21,334 nt of DNA from Aliitabrizicola sp031425325. Its GTDB lineage: Bacteria; Pseudomonadota; Alphaproteobacteria; Rhodobacterales; Rhodobacteraceae. The notes beneath the pieces were generated by a model. It searched no databases. It saw nothing but the letters and a program-made list of their open reading frames with translations, and was not told the DNA's origin. This document shows positions 1 to 7,714 of this stretch, one piece after another. How positions within the stretch are numbered: position 1 is the first letter of the stretch; each line of letters starts with the position of its first letter. A program made the translations under genes and the position numbers. The DNA lies in contig JANPJD010000003.1 in the NCBI GenBank assembly GCA_031425325.1, positions 1 through 21,334 of the forward strand, written 5' to 3'.

Positions 1-90
1 TGGCGGAGAGACAGGGATTCGAACCCTGGGTCGGCGCAAACCGACAACGGTTTTCGAGACCGCCGCATTCGACCACTCTGCCACCTCTCC
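1..90 (-). tRNA. tRNA-Ser (anticodon CGA)
   Basis: On the minus strand the sequence begins GGAGAGG and ends with TCTCTCC, then G and an encoded CCA, so the seven-base-pair acceptor stem closes with one G-U pair. The T arm carries GGTTCGAATCC. The anticodon loop is CTCGAAA within a GCGGT/ACCGT region, giving anticodon CGA, which reads UCG serine codons. The long variable arm (TTGTCGGTTTGCGCCGAC region) is typical of class II serine tRNAs. The length of 90 nt including CCA fits bacterial tRNA-Ser. It lies downstream of the gapR-like gene on the same strand but probably has its own promoter. Confidence 0.96.
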
Positions 91-114
91 GTGCCGTTGG
101 CCGTCACGATGGTC

Positions 115-143
115 GATCTAGTCGAGGCCGCAAGGGGTTGCAA
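115..143 (-). promoter_or_regulatory. Possible promoter of tRNA-Ser, with a palindrome over the -35 box
   Basis: Reading the minus strand, TTGCAA (138-143) is followed by 17 bases and then TAGATC (115-120), which ends 24 nt before the tRNA 5' end. This resembles a weak sigma-70 promoter (4/6 and 3/6 matches). The -35-like box is the centre of a perfect 14-bp palindrome, GGGGTTGCAACCCC (134-147). The palindrome could instead be a termination hairpin for the upstream gapR-like gene, but no U-rich tail follows it. Assigned by eye. Confidence 0.35.
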
Positions 144-264
144 CCCCGATTTCCGGGCAGCGCCCTGGCCGCCGCGCCGTCGTGACCCGGCTTGGCCATA
201 GCCTGTCATTCGTGGCCGCAAGAGGGGCCAGACCGCCTTTCAGCGGCGATCGGCCGCGCCGGCG

Positions 265-519
265 TCAGCCCATGCCGAGGGCGGCTTTATACATCTCGAG
301 GACGGCCTCTTCCTCGGCGATGTCGTCCGGCTTGCGCTTGCGAAGCGCCACGACCTTACGCAGCACCTTGGTGTCGTAGCCCCGGCCCTTGGCCTCGGCC
401 ATCAGCTCTTTCTGCTGGTCGGCCACGTCCTTTTTCTCGGACTCCAGTTGCTCGAAGCGCTCGATGAACTGGCGCAGCTCGTCGGCGGCGATGGCGTAGC
501 TGTCGGCCTGGTCTTTCAT
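265..519 (-). CDS. gapR: GapR-family DNA-binding protein (DUF2312)
   Basis: An 84-residue, mostly helical, highly charged protein. The pattern QFIERFEQLESEKKDVADQ, then AEAKGRGYDTKVLRKVVALRK, and a C-terminal AALGMG is the DUF2312/GapR family signature. In Caulobacter, GapR is a nucleoid-associated protein that binds overtwisted, AT-rich DNA and aids replication; that role is known from the family and not shown here. The coiled-coil heptad region spans about residues 12-45 and the basic stretch about 50-65. The ATG at 519 is chosen because family similarity begins there and a GAGG-type ribosome site precedes it; a longer in-frame extension upstream is low-complexity and unlikely to be translated. 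It is monocistronic, with tRNA-Ser downstream. Confidence 0.9.
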   Translation of the reverse strand: MKDQADSYAIAADELRQFIERFEQLESEKKDVADQQKELMAEAKGRGYDTKVLRKVVALRKRKPDDIAEEEAVLEMYKAALGMG

Positions 520-547
520 GGTCGCCTCGTTCGAATGGATCGTCTTC

Positions 548-576
548 GTCCTACCCCGGCGAGCGGACCGCATCAA
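548..576 (-). promoter_or_regulatory. Possible sigma-70-type promoter of the gapR-like gene
   Basis: On the minus strand TTGATG (571-576), a 17-base spacer and TAGGAC (548-553) lie about 30 bases upstream of the ATG at 519. Matches to the consensus boxes are 4/6 and 3/6, usual for alphaproteobacterial promoters but weak as proof. The implied untranslated leader is about 20 nt. Confidence 0.35.
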
Positions 577-658
577 GAGTGGCGGCCCGGCCCAGGCGAC
601 GCTTGCCCGAGCAGGCAAGGGCAGCTAGGAGGGCACAGATTTCGCCTTGGGGGAACGC

Positions 659-874
659 ATGGACTGGCTCATCTGGATCGGGACGGTAGTCTCGCTCGCT
701 GGCGTTGCGGGTCTTCTGCGCTGCGTCCAGCTTGCCCTGCGGGCGCGCAAGGCAGGTCTGCCGGATGACGAGTTGCGCGCACGCCTGAAATCGGTCGTCA
801 CGCTGAACCTCGCGGCACTGGGTGTCTCGACCCTCGGGCTTCTGATGGTGGTGGCAGGCATCTTCCTCGGGTAG
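659..874 (+). CDS. Small two-helix membrane protein, function unknown
   Basis: A 71-residue protein with a hydrophobic helix at about residues 3-25, a short charged loop rich in arginine, lysine and aspartate (about 26-45), and a second hydrophobic helix (about 46-70). It is probably an inner-membrane hairpin. I do not recognise a named family, and nothing catalytic is visible. The ATG at 659 is preceded by a GGGGGAA tract; an in-frame TTG at 647 with AGGAGG further upstream is an alternative start that would add four residues. It is one of only two plus-strand genes, and its stop lies 6 bp from the stop of the convergent FadJ-like gene. It is divergent from the gapR-like gene. Confidence 0.7.
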   Translation: MDWLIWIGTVVSLAGVAGLLRCVQLALRARKAGLPDDELRARLKSVVTLNLAALGVSTLGLLMVVAGIFLG

Positions 875-880
875 CAAGCT

Positions 881-2974
881 TCAGGCAGATGCGCGGTCAA
901 GGTCGGAAAGTGTCCGCCCCTCGCGGATCAGCGTGTCGATCAGCGGCGCGGGCGCCCAGAACGCCCCGGCCTCGGCACCCTCGGCGGCGAACCGGTGCAG
1001 ATCCGCGCGCAGCACAAGAAGGCCGCGCGCGGCGGCCCAGTGCATCGGGCCGCCCTCCCACCTCGGGAAGCCGTATGCTCCGACCATGACGACATCGACA
1101 TCCGACGGGCGGACGGCGACTCCCTCGCCAACCGCGCGGGCCCCTTCGTTCGCGGCAGCCGCAAGACAGCGCAGGCAGATCTCGGCACTGCCGACCCGGC
1201 GCGGCACGATGCCCTTGGCGGCGCGCACCTCGGCCAGAAGGGCGGTCACCTCGGGGTCGGGGGCGGGCGTGGCCCCGGCCTCGTGGCGATAGTAGCCGCG
1301 CCCCGTCTCGGTCCCGAGCCGCCCCGCAGTTACCAAGAGGTCGACCAGATCACCCCCCGCGCCGACGCCACCCTGCCGCTGGCGGTGCGTCCACTCGCGG
1401 TCAAGGCCCGTGGCGTCGCGGGCGGCATAGACCCCGGCAGCGAAGCCGAAGGCGGAAAGCGCATCGTCGACCTGCCAGGGCGTCGCCCCTGCCTCGACCA
1501 GCAGATCGGCGGCGGTCCCAAGGGCGGCGGTCACGCGCGCACCGATCAGGCCGGGGGCGGCCCCCGTCCGAACCGGCTGAAGCCCAAGGCGGCGCATAAC
1601 GGCGGCGACCGTCGCGACCGCCTCTGGCGCCGTGTCGGGACCGACGCCGAGTTCCGCCACCGCCGCTCCGTCCACCTGCACCGCCAACCCCACCAGCCCG
1701 CCCCCGGCCCGCGACGTCGCTGCAAGCCGCGCAGGATCAAGCCAGCCTGTCGACGAGGCGATGATCCGCCCCGGCCGCCGTGTCACAAGCTCGCCCAGCA
1801 CGCGCGCCTTGAGCGCCTCGTCCTCGGGCAGCGCCTCGATCACCAGATCGGCAGCGTCGAGGGCAACGACATCGGCGGCAGGCACCAGACGCTCCCACGC
1901 GGCGTCGCGCTCGGCGGCGGTCATGGTACCGTTCAGCACGTCGCGCTCTTGCAGGTCCGCGACGCGTCCAAGGCCCGCGACCAGCGCGCCGCTGTCCGCC
2001 GCCAGGGCCGAGACGCCGATCCCCGCCCGCAGGCAGCGCGCGACAAGCGCGGCCCCGGTCCGGCCCAGGCCGACGACCCCGACCTCGGCGACGTCACGCG
2101 GCGGGACGGCGGCTTCGGCGAAGCGGGCGGCACGGCGTTCGGCAAGGAACATATGGCGCAGGCCCGCCGACTGGGGGCTCGCGCGCAGGTCCTCGAAGGC
2201 GGCACGCTCGAAGGCAAGGCCCTGATCGAAGGGCAGCAGCAGCGCCGCCTCGACGCAATCGACGATGCGGGCCGGGGCGGGCAGGCGTGCGGCCGCCCCT
2301 TGCGCCTCGCGCGCGGCCGCCACGGCGGCCTGCCAGCCGGCCACATCCCGCAAGGGGCCACGCCGGTCTCGCGTGCGCGCGGGTGGACGCCCCTCGGCGG
2401 CGAGGTCGGCGGCAAGCGCCACGGCAGCGGCCTCTAGCGCGTCCGGCACGACCCCGTCGACAAGGCCCATCGCCTCGGCGGCAGCGGCATCGACCGGCTG
2501 GCCACCCAGCATCATCTCGAGCGCCGCAGCCGGTCCGATCAGGCGGGGCGCGCGCTGCGTCCCGCCCGCGCCCGGCAGAAGGCCAAGCGCCACTTCGGGG
2601 AACCCCATCCGCGCGGCGGGTCCGGCAAGCCGGACATGGCAAGCGAGTGCCAACTCCAGACCGCCGCCAAGCGCCGCCCCCTGGATCGCGGCAACAACGG
2701 GCTTCGGTGAGGCCTCGACCGCGAGGCAGAGCGCCGACAGGTCGGGCACGTCCGGCGCAGGTGGCATTGCGAACTCGGCGATGTCGGCACCGGCCGAGAA
2801 GATGCGTCCCGCGGCGCAAAGGACGATGGCACCGACATCCGGGTCCGCCACCGCCGCCGCAAGCTGCCCGAACAGGGCCGCGCGCAAGGCCGCGCCCAGC
2901 GCATTGACCGGCCCTGCCTGAAGCCGCAGGACCGCGACACGCCCCGCCCGCTCCGCTGTCACCGCCTCGGCCAT
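881..2974 (-). CDS. FadJ-like enoyl-CoA hydratase / 3-hydroxyacyl-CoA dehydrogenase fusion
   Basis: A 697-residue two-part protein. Residues about 1-190 are a crotonase fold: SAGAD (60-64), GGGLE (E107) and FPEVALGLLPGAGGTQR (E127) keep both glutamates of enoyl-CoA hydratase. Residues about 296-690 are an NAD-binding 3-hydroxyacyl-CoA dehydrogenase module with the nucleotide motif GLGRTG (302-307) and two C-terminal helical domains; YGFPRWEGGPMHWA (634-647) is typical of the last domain. In ungapped alignment by eye to human HADH, the catalytic Ser, His and Asn are Gly410, Ala431 and Ala479, so the dehydrogenase half may be inactive or changed in specificity. The ATG at 2974 has GGAG before it and matches the family's N-terminus; in-frame sequence upstream is low-complexity. 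No thiolase gene is adjacent, so it is not a classical fadAB operon. Beta-oxidation or a related acyl-CoA pathway is the likely setting. Confidence 0.88.
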   Translation of the reverse strand: MAEAVTAERAGRVAVLRLQAGPVNALGAALRAALFGQLAAAVADPDVGAIVLCAAGRIFSAGADIAEFAMPPAPDVPDLSALCLAVEASPKPVVAAIQGAALGGGLELALACHVRLAGPAARMGFPEVALGLLPGAGGTQRAPRLIGPAAALEMMLGGQPVDAAAAEAMGLVDGVVPDALEAAAVALAADLAAEGRPPARTRDRRGPLRDVAGWQAAVAAAREAQGAAARLPAPARIVDCVEAALLLPFDQGLAFERAAFEDLRASPQSAGLRHMFLAERRAARFAEAAVPPRDVAEVGVVGLGRTGAALVARCLRAGIGVSALAADSGALVAGLGRVADLQERDVLNGTMTAAERDAAWERLVPAADVVALDAADLVIEALPEDEALKARVLGELVTRRPGRIIASSTGWLDPARLAATSRAGGGLVGLAVQVDGAAVAELGVGPDTAPEAVATVAAVMRRLGLQPVRTGAAPGLIGARVTAALGTAADLLVEAGATPWQVDDALSAFGFAAGVYAARDATGLDREWTHRQRQGGVGAGGDLVDLLVTAGRLGTETGRGYYRHEAGATPAPDPEVTALLAEVRAAKGIVPRRVGSAEICLRCLAAAANEGARAVGEGVAVRPSDVDVVMVGAYGFPRWEGGPMHWAAARGLLVLRADLHRFAAEGAEAGAFWAPAPLIDTLIREGRTLSDLDRASA

Positions 2975-3019
2975 CGCGTCGCTCCGTTTACCGGCTGCCC
3001 ATGCGGGGCCGCGTCTTTC

Positions 3020-3047
3020 CTTGTAAGGGGCTGGCGCGGCTTGGCAA
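3020..3047 (-). promoter_or_regulatory. Possible promoter of the FadJ-like gene
   Basis: On the minus strand TTGCCA (3042-3047; 5/6 match to the -35 box) is followed by 16 bases and TACAAG (3020-3025; 4/6 match to the -10 box), about 45 bases before the ATG at 2974. The region is the 206-bp gap between divergent genes. It also holds a 7-bp inverted repeat CCGGCGG-ACCGG-CCGCCGG at 3060-3078, just upstream of the promoter, which could be an operator; no regulator is recognised for it. Confidence 0.4.
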
Positions 3048-3180
3048 TGGGGTGCAGGGCCGGCGGACCGGCCGCCGGATCGCAAGGCATCGAGGCGCTG
3101 CGGCTTTTCAGGGCCGCGCCCGACCGCTATGGTGCGGATAACCTGCGGGCGAGACCCGCCACCCCGCCCGAGGATCACCG

Positions 3181-3606
3181 ATGGACATTCGCCCGCTGAC
3201 CGACCGCTACGCCGTCTCGCCGCAGATCGAGCCGGGCGATCTGCCCGCCATCAAAGCGGCGGGGTACGTCACCATCATCGACAACCGACCCGACGCCGAG
3301 ATCGCGCCGTACCTGCACACGCCCGCGATCCGCGCGGCGGCCGAGGCGCTTGGCCTGCGCTTTGTCGCGAACCCGGTCATCGGGGGCGCTATGACCATGG
3401 CGAATGTCACCGCCCAGCGCGAGGCGATCGACGCTTCGGAGGGGCCGGTCTTTGCCTATTGCGCCTCGGGCAACCGATCCTCGGTGGTTTGGGCGCTGGC
3501 CCATGCGGGCGAGCGGCCGACGGACGAGCTGATCGCGATTCCGGCGCGGTTCGGCTACCAACTCGAGGGCTTGAGGGCGCAGCTTGACGCAGCAGCCGCG
3601 CGCTGA
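3181..3606 (+). CDS. TIGR01244/DUF442-family phosphatase or sulfurtransferase-like protein
   Basis: A 141-residue single-domain protein. It starts with the family pattern of an IRPLTDRYAVSPQI strand and GDLPAIKAAGYVTIIDNRPDAE (about 20-40), and carries the active-site loop CASGNRS with Cys94 and Arg99. This is the DUF442 (beta-lactamase-hydrolase-like phosphatase) fold, related to tyrosine phosphatases and often annotated as TIGR01244 sulfur transferase. In other bacteria such domains occur alone or fused to a persulfide dioxygenase (Blh); here it stands alone, so a sulfide role is only a guess. The ATG at 3181 is preceded by GAGG. It is divergent from the FadJ-like gene and convergent with the FliM-like gene. 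Confidence 0.85.
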   Translation: MDIRPLTDRYAVSPQIEPGDLPAIKAAGYVTIIDNRPDAEIAPYLHTPAIRAAAEALGLRFVANPVIGGAMTMANVTAQREAIDASEGPVFAYCASGNRSSVVWALAHAGERPTDELIAIPARFGYQLEGLRAQLDAAAAR

Positions 3607-3670
3607 GGAAAACGCGGGGGTGAACTGCGACCGCCCACCGGTGCCGCGCTTGCGCGGGCGACGCGATCAG

Positions 3671-3691
3671 CCGCGTTCTCCGGGAACGCGG
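3671..3691. terminator. Hairpin between convergent genes, possible bidirectional terminator
   Basis: CCGCGTTC (3671-3678) and GAACGCGG (3684-3691) form a perfect 8-bp stem with a 5-base loop, in the 121-bp gap between the convergent stops at 3606 and 3728. Neither strand has a clear T-run after the stem, so termination would be inefficient or Rho-assisted. It could also be a simple repeat element. Confidence 0.4.
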
Positions 3692-3727
3692 TAAGGCCCA
3701 AAGGACACCAAGTGCTTGTGAGCGGGC

Positions 3728-4669
3728 CTAACCAGCGGCCCCGACCACCCGCAGGCTTGGGCCCTGCGGAATGGAAGCCTCGTCGCTGACAGGTTCGGGC
3801 ACCAGCCGGACGGCGCGCATCCCACGATTCTGGCCGAGCTTGCCGACGGCGAGTTGCCGTCCGTCCATCCCCTGAAGCACGATCCGGTCAAGTGCCGCCG
3901 TCGGCAACGGCACAACTTCGCCCACCTTCATGCCCATGACCGCCGAGAGGGACAGCGTCACGCGGTGCAGCACGGCGGCAAGTTCCGCCTCGGTCCGCAT
4001 CACCTGGTCGGTCAGCGCCTTAGTGAAGAGCGCTGCCGCCACGGGCGCGGGCGTCGCCTCGGGCAGGGCACGGGGTGCGCGGCCGCGCCCCTCGGCCGGT
4101 AGGGCCATCAGCACCTCGCCCGTCCGCGCGCCATGTGCGAGGCGCACCTCGGCGGTCAGGACGCGATACGCCTCTTCCTCGAGCAAGAGGCCCAAGGGAC
4201 GCGGATCGTCGAGGAACGAGGCATAACGGAAGCCGCCCGCCCAGGTCAGGTCGGGATCGGCCTCGAGCCCCGCCTCGAGATCCTCGAGCGCGCGGTCGAT
4301 CAGCCCCGCCACCATCGAGGCATCGGTCCGCGTGGGTTTGCGCGCGGGCGGGGCGGCGGTGCCGACGCGGCCAACGGTCTGAATCTCGATCATCGCGGCG
4401 AGGACGGGCGGCGAGAGCGTGACGATGCCAAGCCCGTCGCCCGGCCCCTCGAGCACCGCGATCAGCGCCCTTTCGGGGGCAAGGTCGAGCAGTTCGGCCA
4501 GCGTGCGCCGTTCCACCGACATCCGCACCACCTCGAGCGGCAGGTCCATCATGTCGTTGGCCGCACGCGCCAGCGCCAGCCGCCAACCCCGGTCCGCCCC
4601 CGGCCCACCGTCCAGCCTGTCGGCCCGGCCTGCGGCCACCTTGCGCCTGATCACCTCGCCTGTCGCCAC
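3728..4669 (-). CDS. FliM/FliN-family flagellar motor switch C-terminal domain protein
   Basis: A 313-residue protein. The N-terminal segment (VIRRKVAAGRADR, about 6-18, then RLALARAANDMMDLPLEV) and the middle domain resemble the FliM-like proteins common in Rhodobacterales. The C-terminal part (about 215-295: LSLSAVMGMKVGEVVPLP, then VVLQGMDGRQLAVGKLGQNRGMRAVRL-type strands) is the SpoA/FliN fold that builds the C-ring of the flagellar motor or of type III export. The GTG at 4669 is the most upstream start that agrees with relatives; GGGGCGG precedes it. No flagellar gene is nearby, so it is an orphan and probably a paralogue of the main fliM. A motor-switch role is inferred from the family only. 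Confidence 0.82.
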   Translation of the reverse strand: MATGEVIRRKVAAGRADRLDGGPGADRGWRLALARAANDMMDLPLEVVRMSVERRTLAELLDLAPERALIAVLEGPGDGLGIVTLSPPVLAAMIEIQTVGRVGTAAPPARKPTRTDASMVAGLIDRALEDLEAGLEADPDLTWAGGFRYASFLDDPRPLGLLLEEEAYRVLTAEVRLAHGARTGEVLMALPAEGRGRAPRALPEATPAPVAAALFTKALTDQVMRTEAELAAVLHRVTLSLSAVMGMKVGEVVPLPTAALDRIVLQGMDGRQLAVGKLGQNRGMRAVRLVPEPVSDEASIPQGPSLRVVGAAG

Positions 4670-4746
4670 CGTGCCGCCCCACGCTCGCCTGCCCCCGGCG
4701 ACACTAGGGCGAAGGTCATTAACAAACGCTTTCGGCGCACGGCCCG

Positions 4747-7428
4747 TCAGGCCGCAATCTGCAACCGCAGCGGGAATGTGACGCGGAAAGCGGCCCCGCC
4801 TTGCCCCGGCAGGTAGGTGATGCTGCCACCGAGGTTCGCCATCACCTCGCGGCAGATCGCAAGACCAAGGCCCGCACCGCCGGCCCGGCTTTCGTCGCTG
4901 AGGCGCGCGAACTTCTCGAAGATCAGCGCCTGCGCTGCCTGCGGAATGCCCGGCCCGTTGTCGATCACGTCCACTGTGATCTGCCCGCCCCGCTGCCGGA
5001 TCGCGATCCGCAATTCGGGGCGCAGCCCGGTCGCATATTTGCGCGCATTCGAGAAGAGGTTGATGAACACCTGCGTCAGACGGTCGGGATCGGTCAGAAC
5101 GAAAAGGTTCTCGGCAGCTGCATCGCGGTGGATCGTGAAGTCGCGATGGGGCTGAAGGCTGCCCGCGACGGTCAGCGCCCGGTCCAGAAGTACCCGCAGA
5201 CTGACCAGTTCGAGCGTCAGTTGCACCGTGCCGTTCTCGAGCACCCCAAGGTCCAGCAGATCGTCAAGAAGCCGGGTCAGGCGGATCGCCTCGTCGTTGA
5301 TGATCCGTGCGTGACGGCTGCGGATGTCGGGCGGCATCTCGCCGTCGATCAGCAGCTCGGAAAAGGCGCGGATCGACGTCATCGGGGTCCGAAGCTCGTG
5401 GCTGATCTGGCTGAGGAAAGCATCCTTCTGGACCGAAAGCTGCGTGAGCTTGGCATTCGCCTCGCGCAACTGGCGGGCGGTGCGGCTCAACTCTTCGGAC
5501 TGCGCCTCGAGGCGGGCCGACGCCTCGACGATCTGCGCCGTCTCGTTCGCCACGGCCATCAGATCCTCCACCGAGACGGCGGCGACACCCAGGCCCTGCG
5601 AGATCATGGCATGGGCCGTGGCCGCACCGACCGACCCCGAGAGACGCCGTTCCAGCCGGTCGATGAAGGCTGGCGTCGGATCGGGCAGGAAGCCGACCTT
5701 GCCCTGCCCGCGCGCCTCGGCCTCGAAGAAGGTCAGCGCCTCGTCCTCGCCAAGAATGCGCTGCGACAGGATCAGCAGGTCTTCGGATTCGGCCTTGCCG
5801 CGCAGCCAGGCCCCCGCATCGGCCCCCTCGTCGAAGGCGTTGACGAAGGCCGCCCCCTGCACACGCTCGACCGGGCTTGGGAAGGTGAAGAGCGATCCCA
5901 CGCAGAACGCCGCGGTGTTGAGCACGAGCGACCAGAAGACGGCGTGGATCAAGGGGTCCATCCCCGCGATCCCGAACAGCGCCTGCGGGCGCAGCCAAGC
6001 GATGCCGAACGGCCCCTCGGCCATCATCTGTGCCGGGATCACGGCATCCGGTCCAAAGGACGGCAGGTACAGCGTCCAGAGCCAGACGGCCGAGCCAAGG
6101 GACAACCCTGCGATGGCCCCAACCCGGGTCGCCCCCCGCCAGAAGATGCCGCCCATCATGGCGGGCAAGACCTGCGCCGCCCCTGCGAATGAAATGAGGC
6201 CGATGGCCGCCAGTGCCTCGGACCCGCCCGAAAGCCGGAAGTAGGCATAGCCGAGCGCCACCACCCCGCAGATCGCCAGGCGGCGGGCGCGCAGCACGAT
6301 CCGGCGCACGTCGCCCGAAACGGCCTGCGCGGGGCGGAGCCGCAGCCAGATCGGCATCACGATATGGTTCGATACCATCGTTGCAAGCGCGATCGAGGCC
6401 ACGATCACCATCGACGTCGCGGCCGAAAAGCCGCCGAGGAAAGCCAGCATGGCGAGGCCCCCCTGCCCTTCCGACAGGGGCAGCGTCAGCACGAAAAGGT
6501 CAGGATTGGTGCCAGGCGGAAGCCGTTCCAGCCCCATGACCGCGATGGGCACCACGAACAGGCTCATCAGGAAGAGATAGAGCGGAAAGGCCCAGCTTGC
6601 CGTACCGAGGTGCCGCTCGTCGACATTCTCGACCACCATGACCTGGAACATGCGCGGCAGGCAGAGCACCGCCGCGCCGGCCAGAAAGATCAGCCCCGCC
6701 CAGCGTCCGGGCTGCAACTCCCACGCGGCCAGCGGCGAGGCGTCGATCCGGGCGAAGATGTCGGCGGGACCGTCTGCAAGGCCCCAGACGACGAAGATGC
6801 CGACGCCAAGCAGGGCCACCAGCTTGACCACCGCCTCGACCGCGATGGCGGTCACGACGCCGTGGTGACGCTCGTTCGCATCAAGGTTGCGGGTGCCGAA
6901 CAACACCGTGAAAAGTGCAAGCCCTACCGCCACCCAGAACGCCGTTGCGGCCCGGTCGGGCAAGGCCGAGCCGTCCGAGGCGGCGGCGAACACCCCGAAC
7001 GACAGCGTGACCGACTGAAGTTGCAAGGCGATGTAGGGAGTGGCAGCCACGACGGAGATCACCGTCACCATCACGCCGAGGGTGTTCGACTTGCCGTAGC
7101 GCGACGAGATGAGGTCGGCGATCGAAGTCACGCGCTGCGTCCGCCCGATCCGCACGAGCTTTCGCAGCACCCACCACCAGCCGACGAAGACAAGCGTCGG
7201 CCCGAGGTAGATCGTCGCGAACTCAAGCCCGGAGCGCGCCGCATAGCCGACCGCACCGTAAAAGGTCCAGGCCGTGCAGTAGATCGACAGCGACAGCGTA
7301 TAGACGAGCGGAGAGCGCAACCACGGAACCTGTCGTCCCGCAGCCCTGTGCTCGACGACGAAGGCCACGACGAAAAGCGAGGCGACGTAGCAGAGGCAAA
7401 CGAGCACAAGGATGTTGAAGGGGACCAT
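4747..7428 (-). CDS. SLC5 sodium:solute symporter fused to sensor histidine kinase
   Basis: An 893-residue CbrA/CrbS-like sensor. Residues about 4-515 form a sodium:solute symporter module with some 13 hydrophobic helices, including the typical SLC5 stretch YIALQLQSVTLSF near 132-144. Residues about 540-665 are a linker (STAC/PAS-like position) ending in a coiled coil. The kinase has SHELRTP with phospho-acceptor His677, an N-box FINLFSNARKYA (Asn794), DNGPGIP (823-829), FEKFARL and GAGLGLAI. The ATG at 7428 lies 4 bases after the preceding stop and has GGGGA before it. The module would sense, and perhaps transport, a small organic acid or amino acid, as in the CbrAB/CrbSR systems, but the ligand cannot be read from sequence. 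The partner is most likely the REC protein two genes upstream. Confidence 0.92.
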   Translation of the reverse strand: MVPFNILVLVCLCYVASLFVVAFVVEHRAAGRQVPWLRSPLVYTLSLSIYCTAWTFYGAVGYAARSGLEFATIYLGPTLVFVGWWWVLRKLVRIGRTQRVTSIADLISSRYGKSNTLGVMVTVISVVAATPYIALQLQSVTLSFGVFAAASDGSALPDRAATAFWVAVGLALFTVLFGTRNLDANERHHGVVTAIAVEAVVKLVALLGVGIFVVWGLADGPADIFARIDASPLAAWELQPGRWAGLIFLAGAAVLCLPRMFQVMVVENVDERHLGTASWAFPLYLFLMSLFVVPIAVMGLERLPPGTNPDLFVLTLPLSEGQGGLAMLAFLGGFSAATSMVIVASIALATMVSNHIVMPIWLRLRPAQAVSGDVRRIVLRARRLAICGVVALGYAYFRLSGGSEALAAIGLISFAGAAQVLPAMMGGIFWRGATRVGAIAGLSLGSAVWLWTLYLPSFGPDAVIPAQMMAEGPFGIAWLRPQALFGIAGMDPLIHAVFWSLVLNTAAFCVGSLFTFPSPVERVQGAAFVNAFDEGADAGAWLRGKAESEDLLILSQRILGEDEALTFFEAEARGQGKVGFLPDPTPAFIDRLERRLSGSVGAATAHAMISQGLGVAAVSVEDLMAVANETAQIVEASARLEAQSEELSRTARQLREANAKLTQLSVQKDAFLSQISHELRTPMTSIRAFSELLIDGEMPPDIRSRHARIINDEAIRLTRLLDDLLDLGVLENGTVQLTLELVSLRVLLDRALTVAGSLQPHRDFTIHRDAAAENLFVLTDPDRLTQVFINLFSNARKYATGLRPELRIAIRQRGGQITVDVIDNGPGIPQAAQALIFEKFARLSDESRAGGAGLGLAICREVMANLGGSITYLPGQGGAAFRVTFPLRLQIAA

Positions 7429-7432
7429 GCGT

Positions 7433-7714
7433 CTAGTCCCCGTCGGGCCTTGCCGAGGGTGCGGGGGGTGGCGGGTCGGGGTCGGCAAGCCCACGCGCCA
7501 GAATGCGCGCGCACAGGATCAGGCCCGCCCATACGCCAAACAGGTAGATCCCGTCCTGTGCGACCCGCCGCCCACCGTCGCCAACCGGCTCCCACAGGAT
7601 CGGAAGCATGATCAGGAACAGCCCGAAGAGCGGCAGCAGCCGGGCGGCATCCATCCGACGCCGCCGCCGGTAGGGGCGGCGCGCAAGGAACAGCGGGATG
7701 CCCGGCCGCCTCAT
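7433..7714 (-). CDS. Small membrane protein encoded between response regulator and SLC5-kinase
   Basis: A 93-residue protein with a basic, arginine-rich start (RRPYRRRRR, about 12-20), two hydrophobic helices (about 24-42 and 55-72) and a proline-rich tail. The start ATG overlaps the stop of the response regulator gene by 4 nt (ATGA), and the following kinase gene starts 4 bases after its stop, so the three are translationally linked. SLC5 acetate or solute carriers are often encoded beside a small two-helix partner (DUF485/DUF4212 types); this one has that arrangement but I cannot assign it to either family. It may be an accessory subunit of the transporter-kinase. No catalytic motif is seen. 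Confidence 0.72.
   Translation of the reverse strand: MRRPGIPLFLARRPYRRRRRMDAARLLPLFGLFLIMLPILWEPVGDGGRRVAQDGIYLFGVWAGLILCARILARGLADPDPPPPAPSARPDGD

Noticed and set aside
602..619. Small hairpin CTTGCC-CGAGCA-GGCAAG as a terminator
   Set aside because: It has only six base pairs and no T-run, and it lies in the leader of a plus-strand gene, not after a gene end.
995..2437. Long plus-strand open frame of 480 codons opposite the FadJ-like gene
   Set aside because: It is antisense to a gene with clear domain motifs, has no recognisable domain, and is rich in Arg, Gly, Pro and Ala as expected from a shadow frame in high-GC DNA.
4747..7428. Transporter and kinase as two separate genes joined by a frameshift
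   Set aside because: The reading frame is open from ATG to stop without a break, and SLC5-kinase fusions of this size are a known family.
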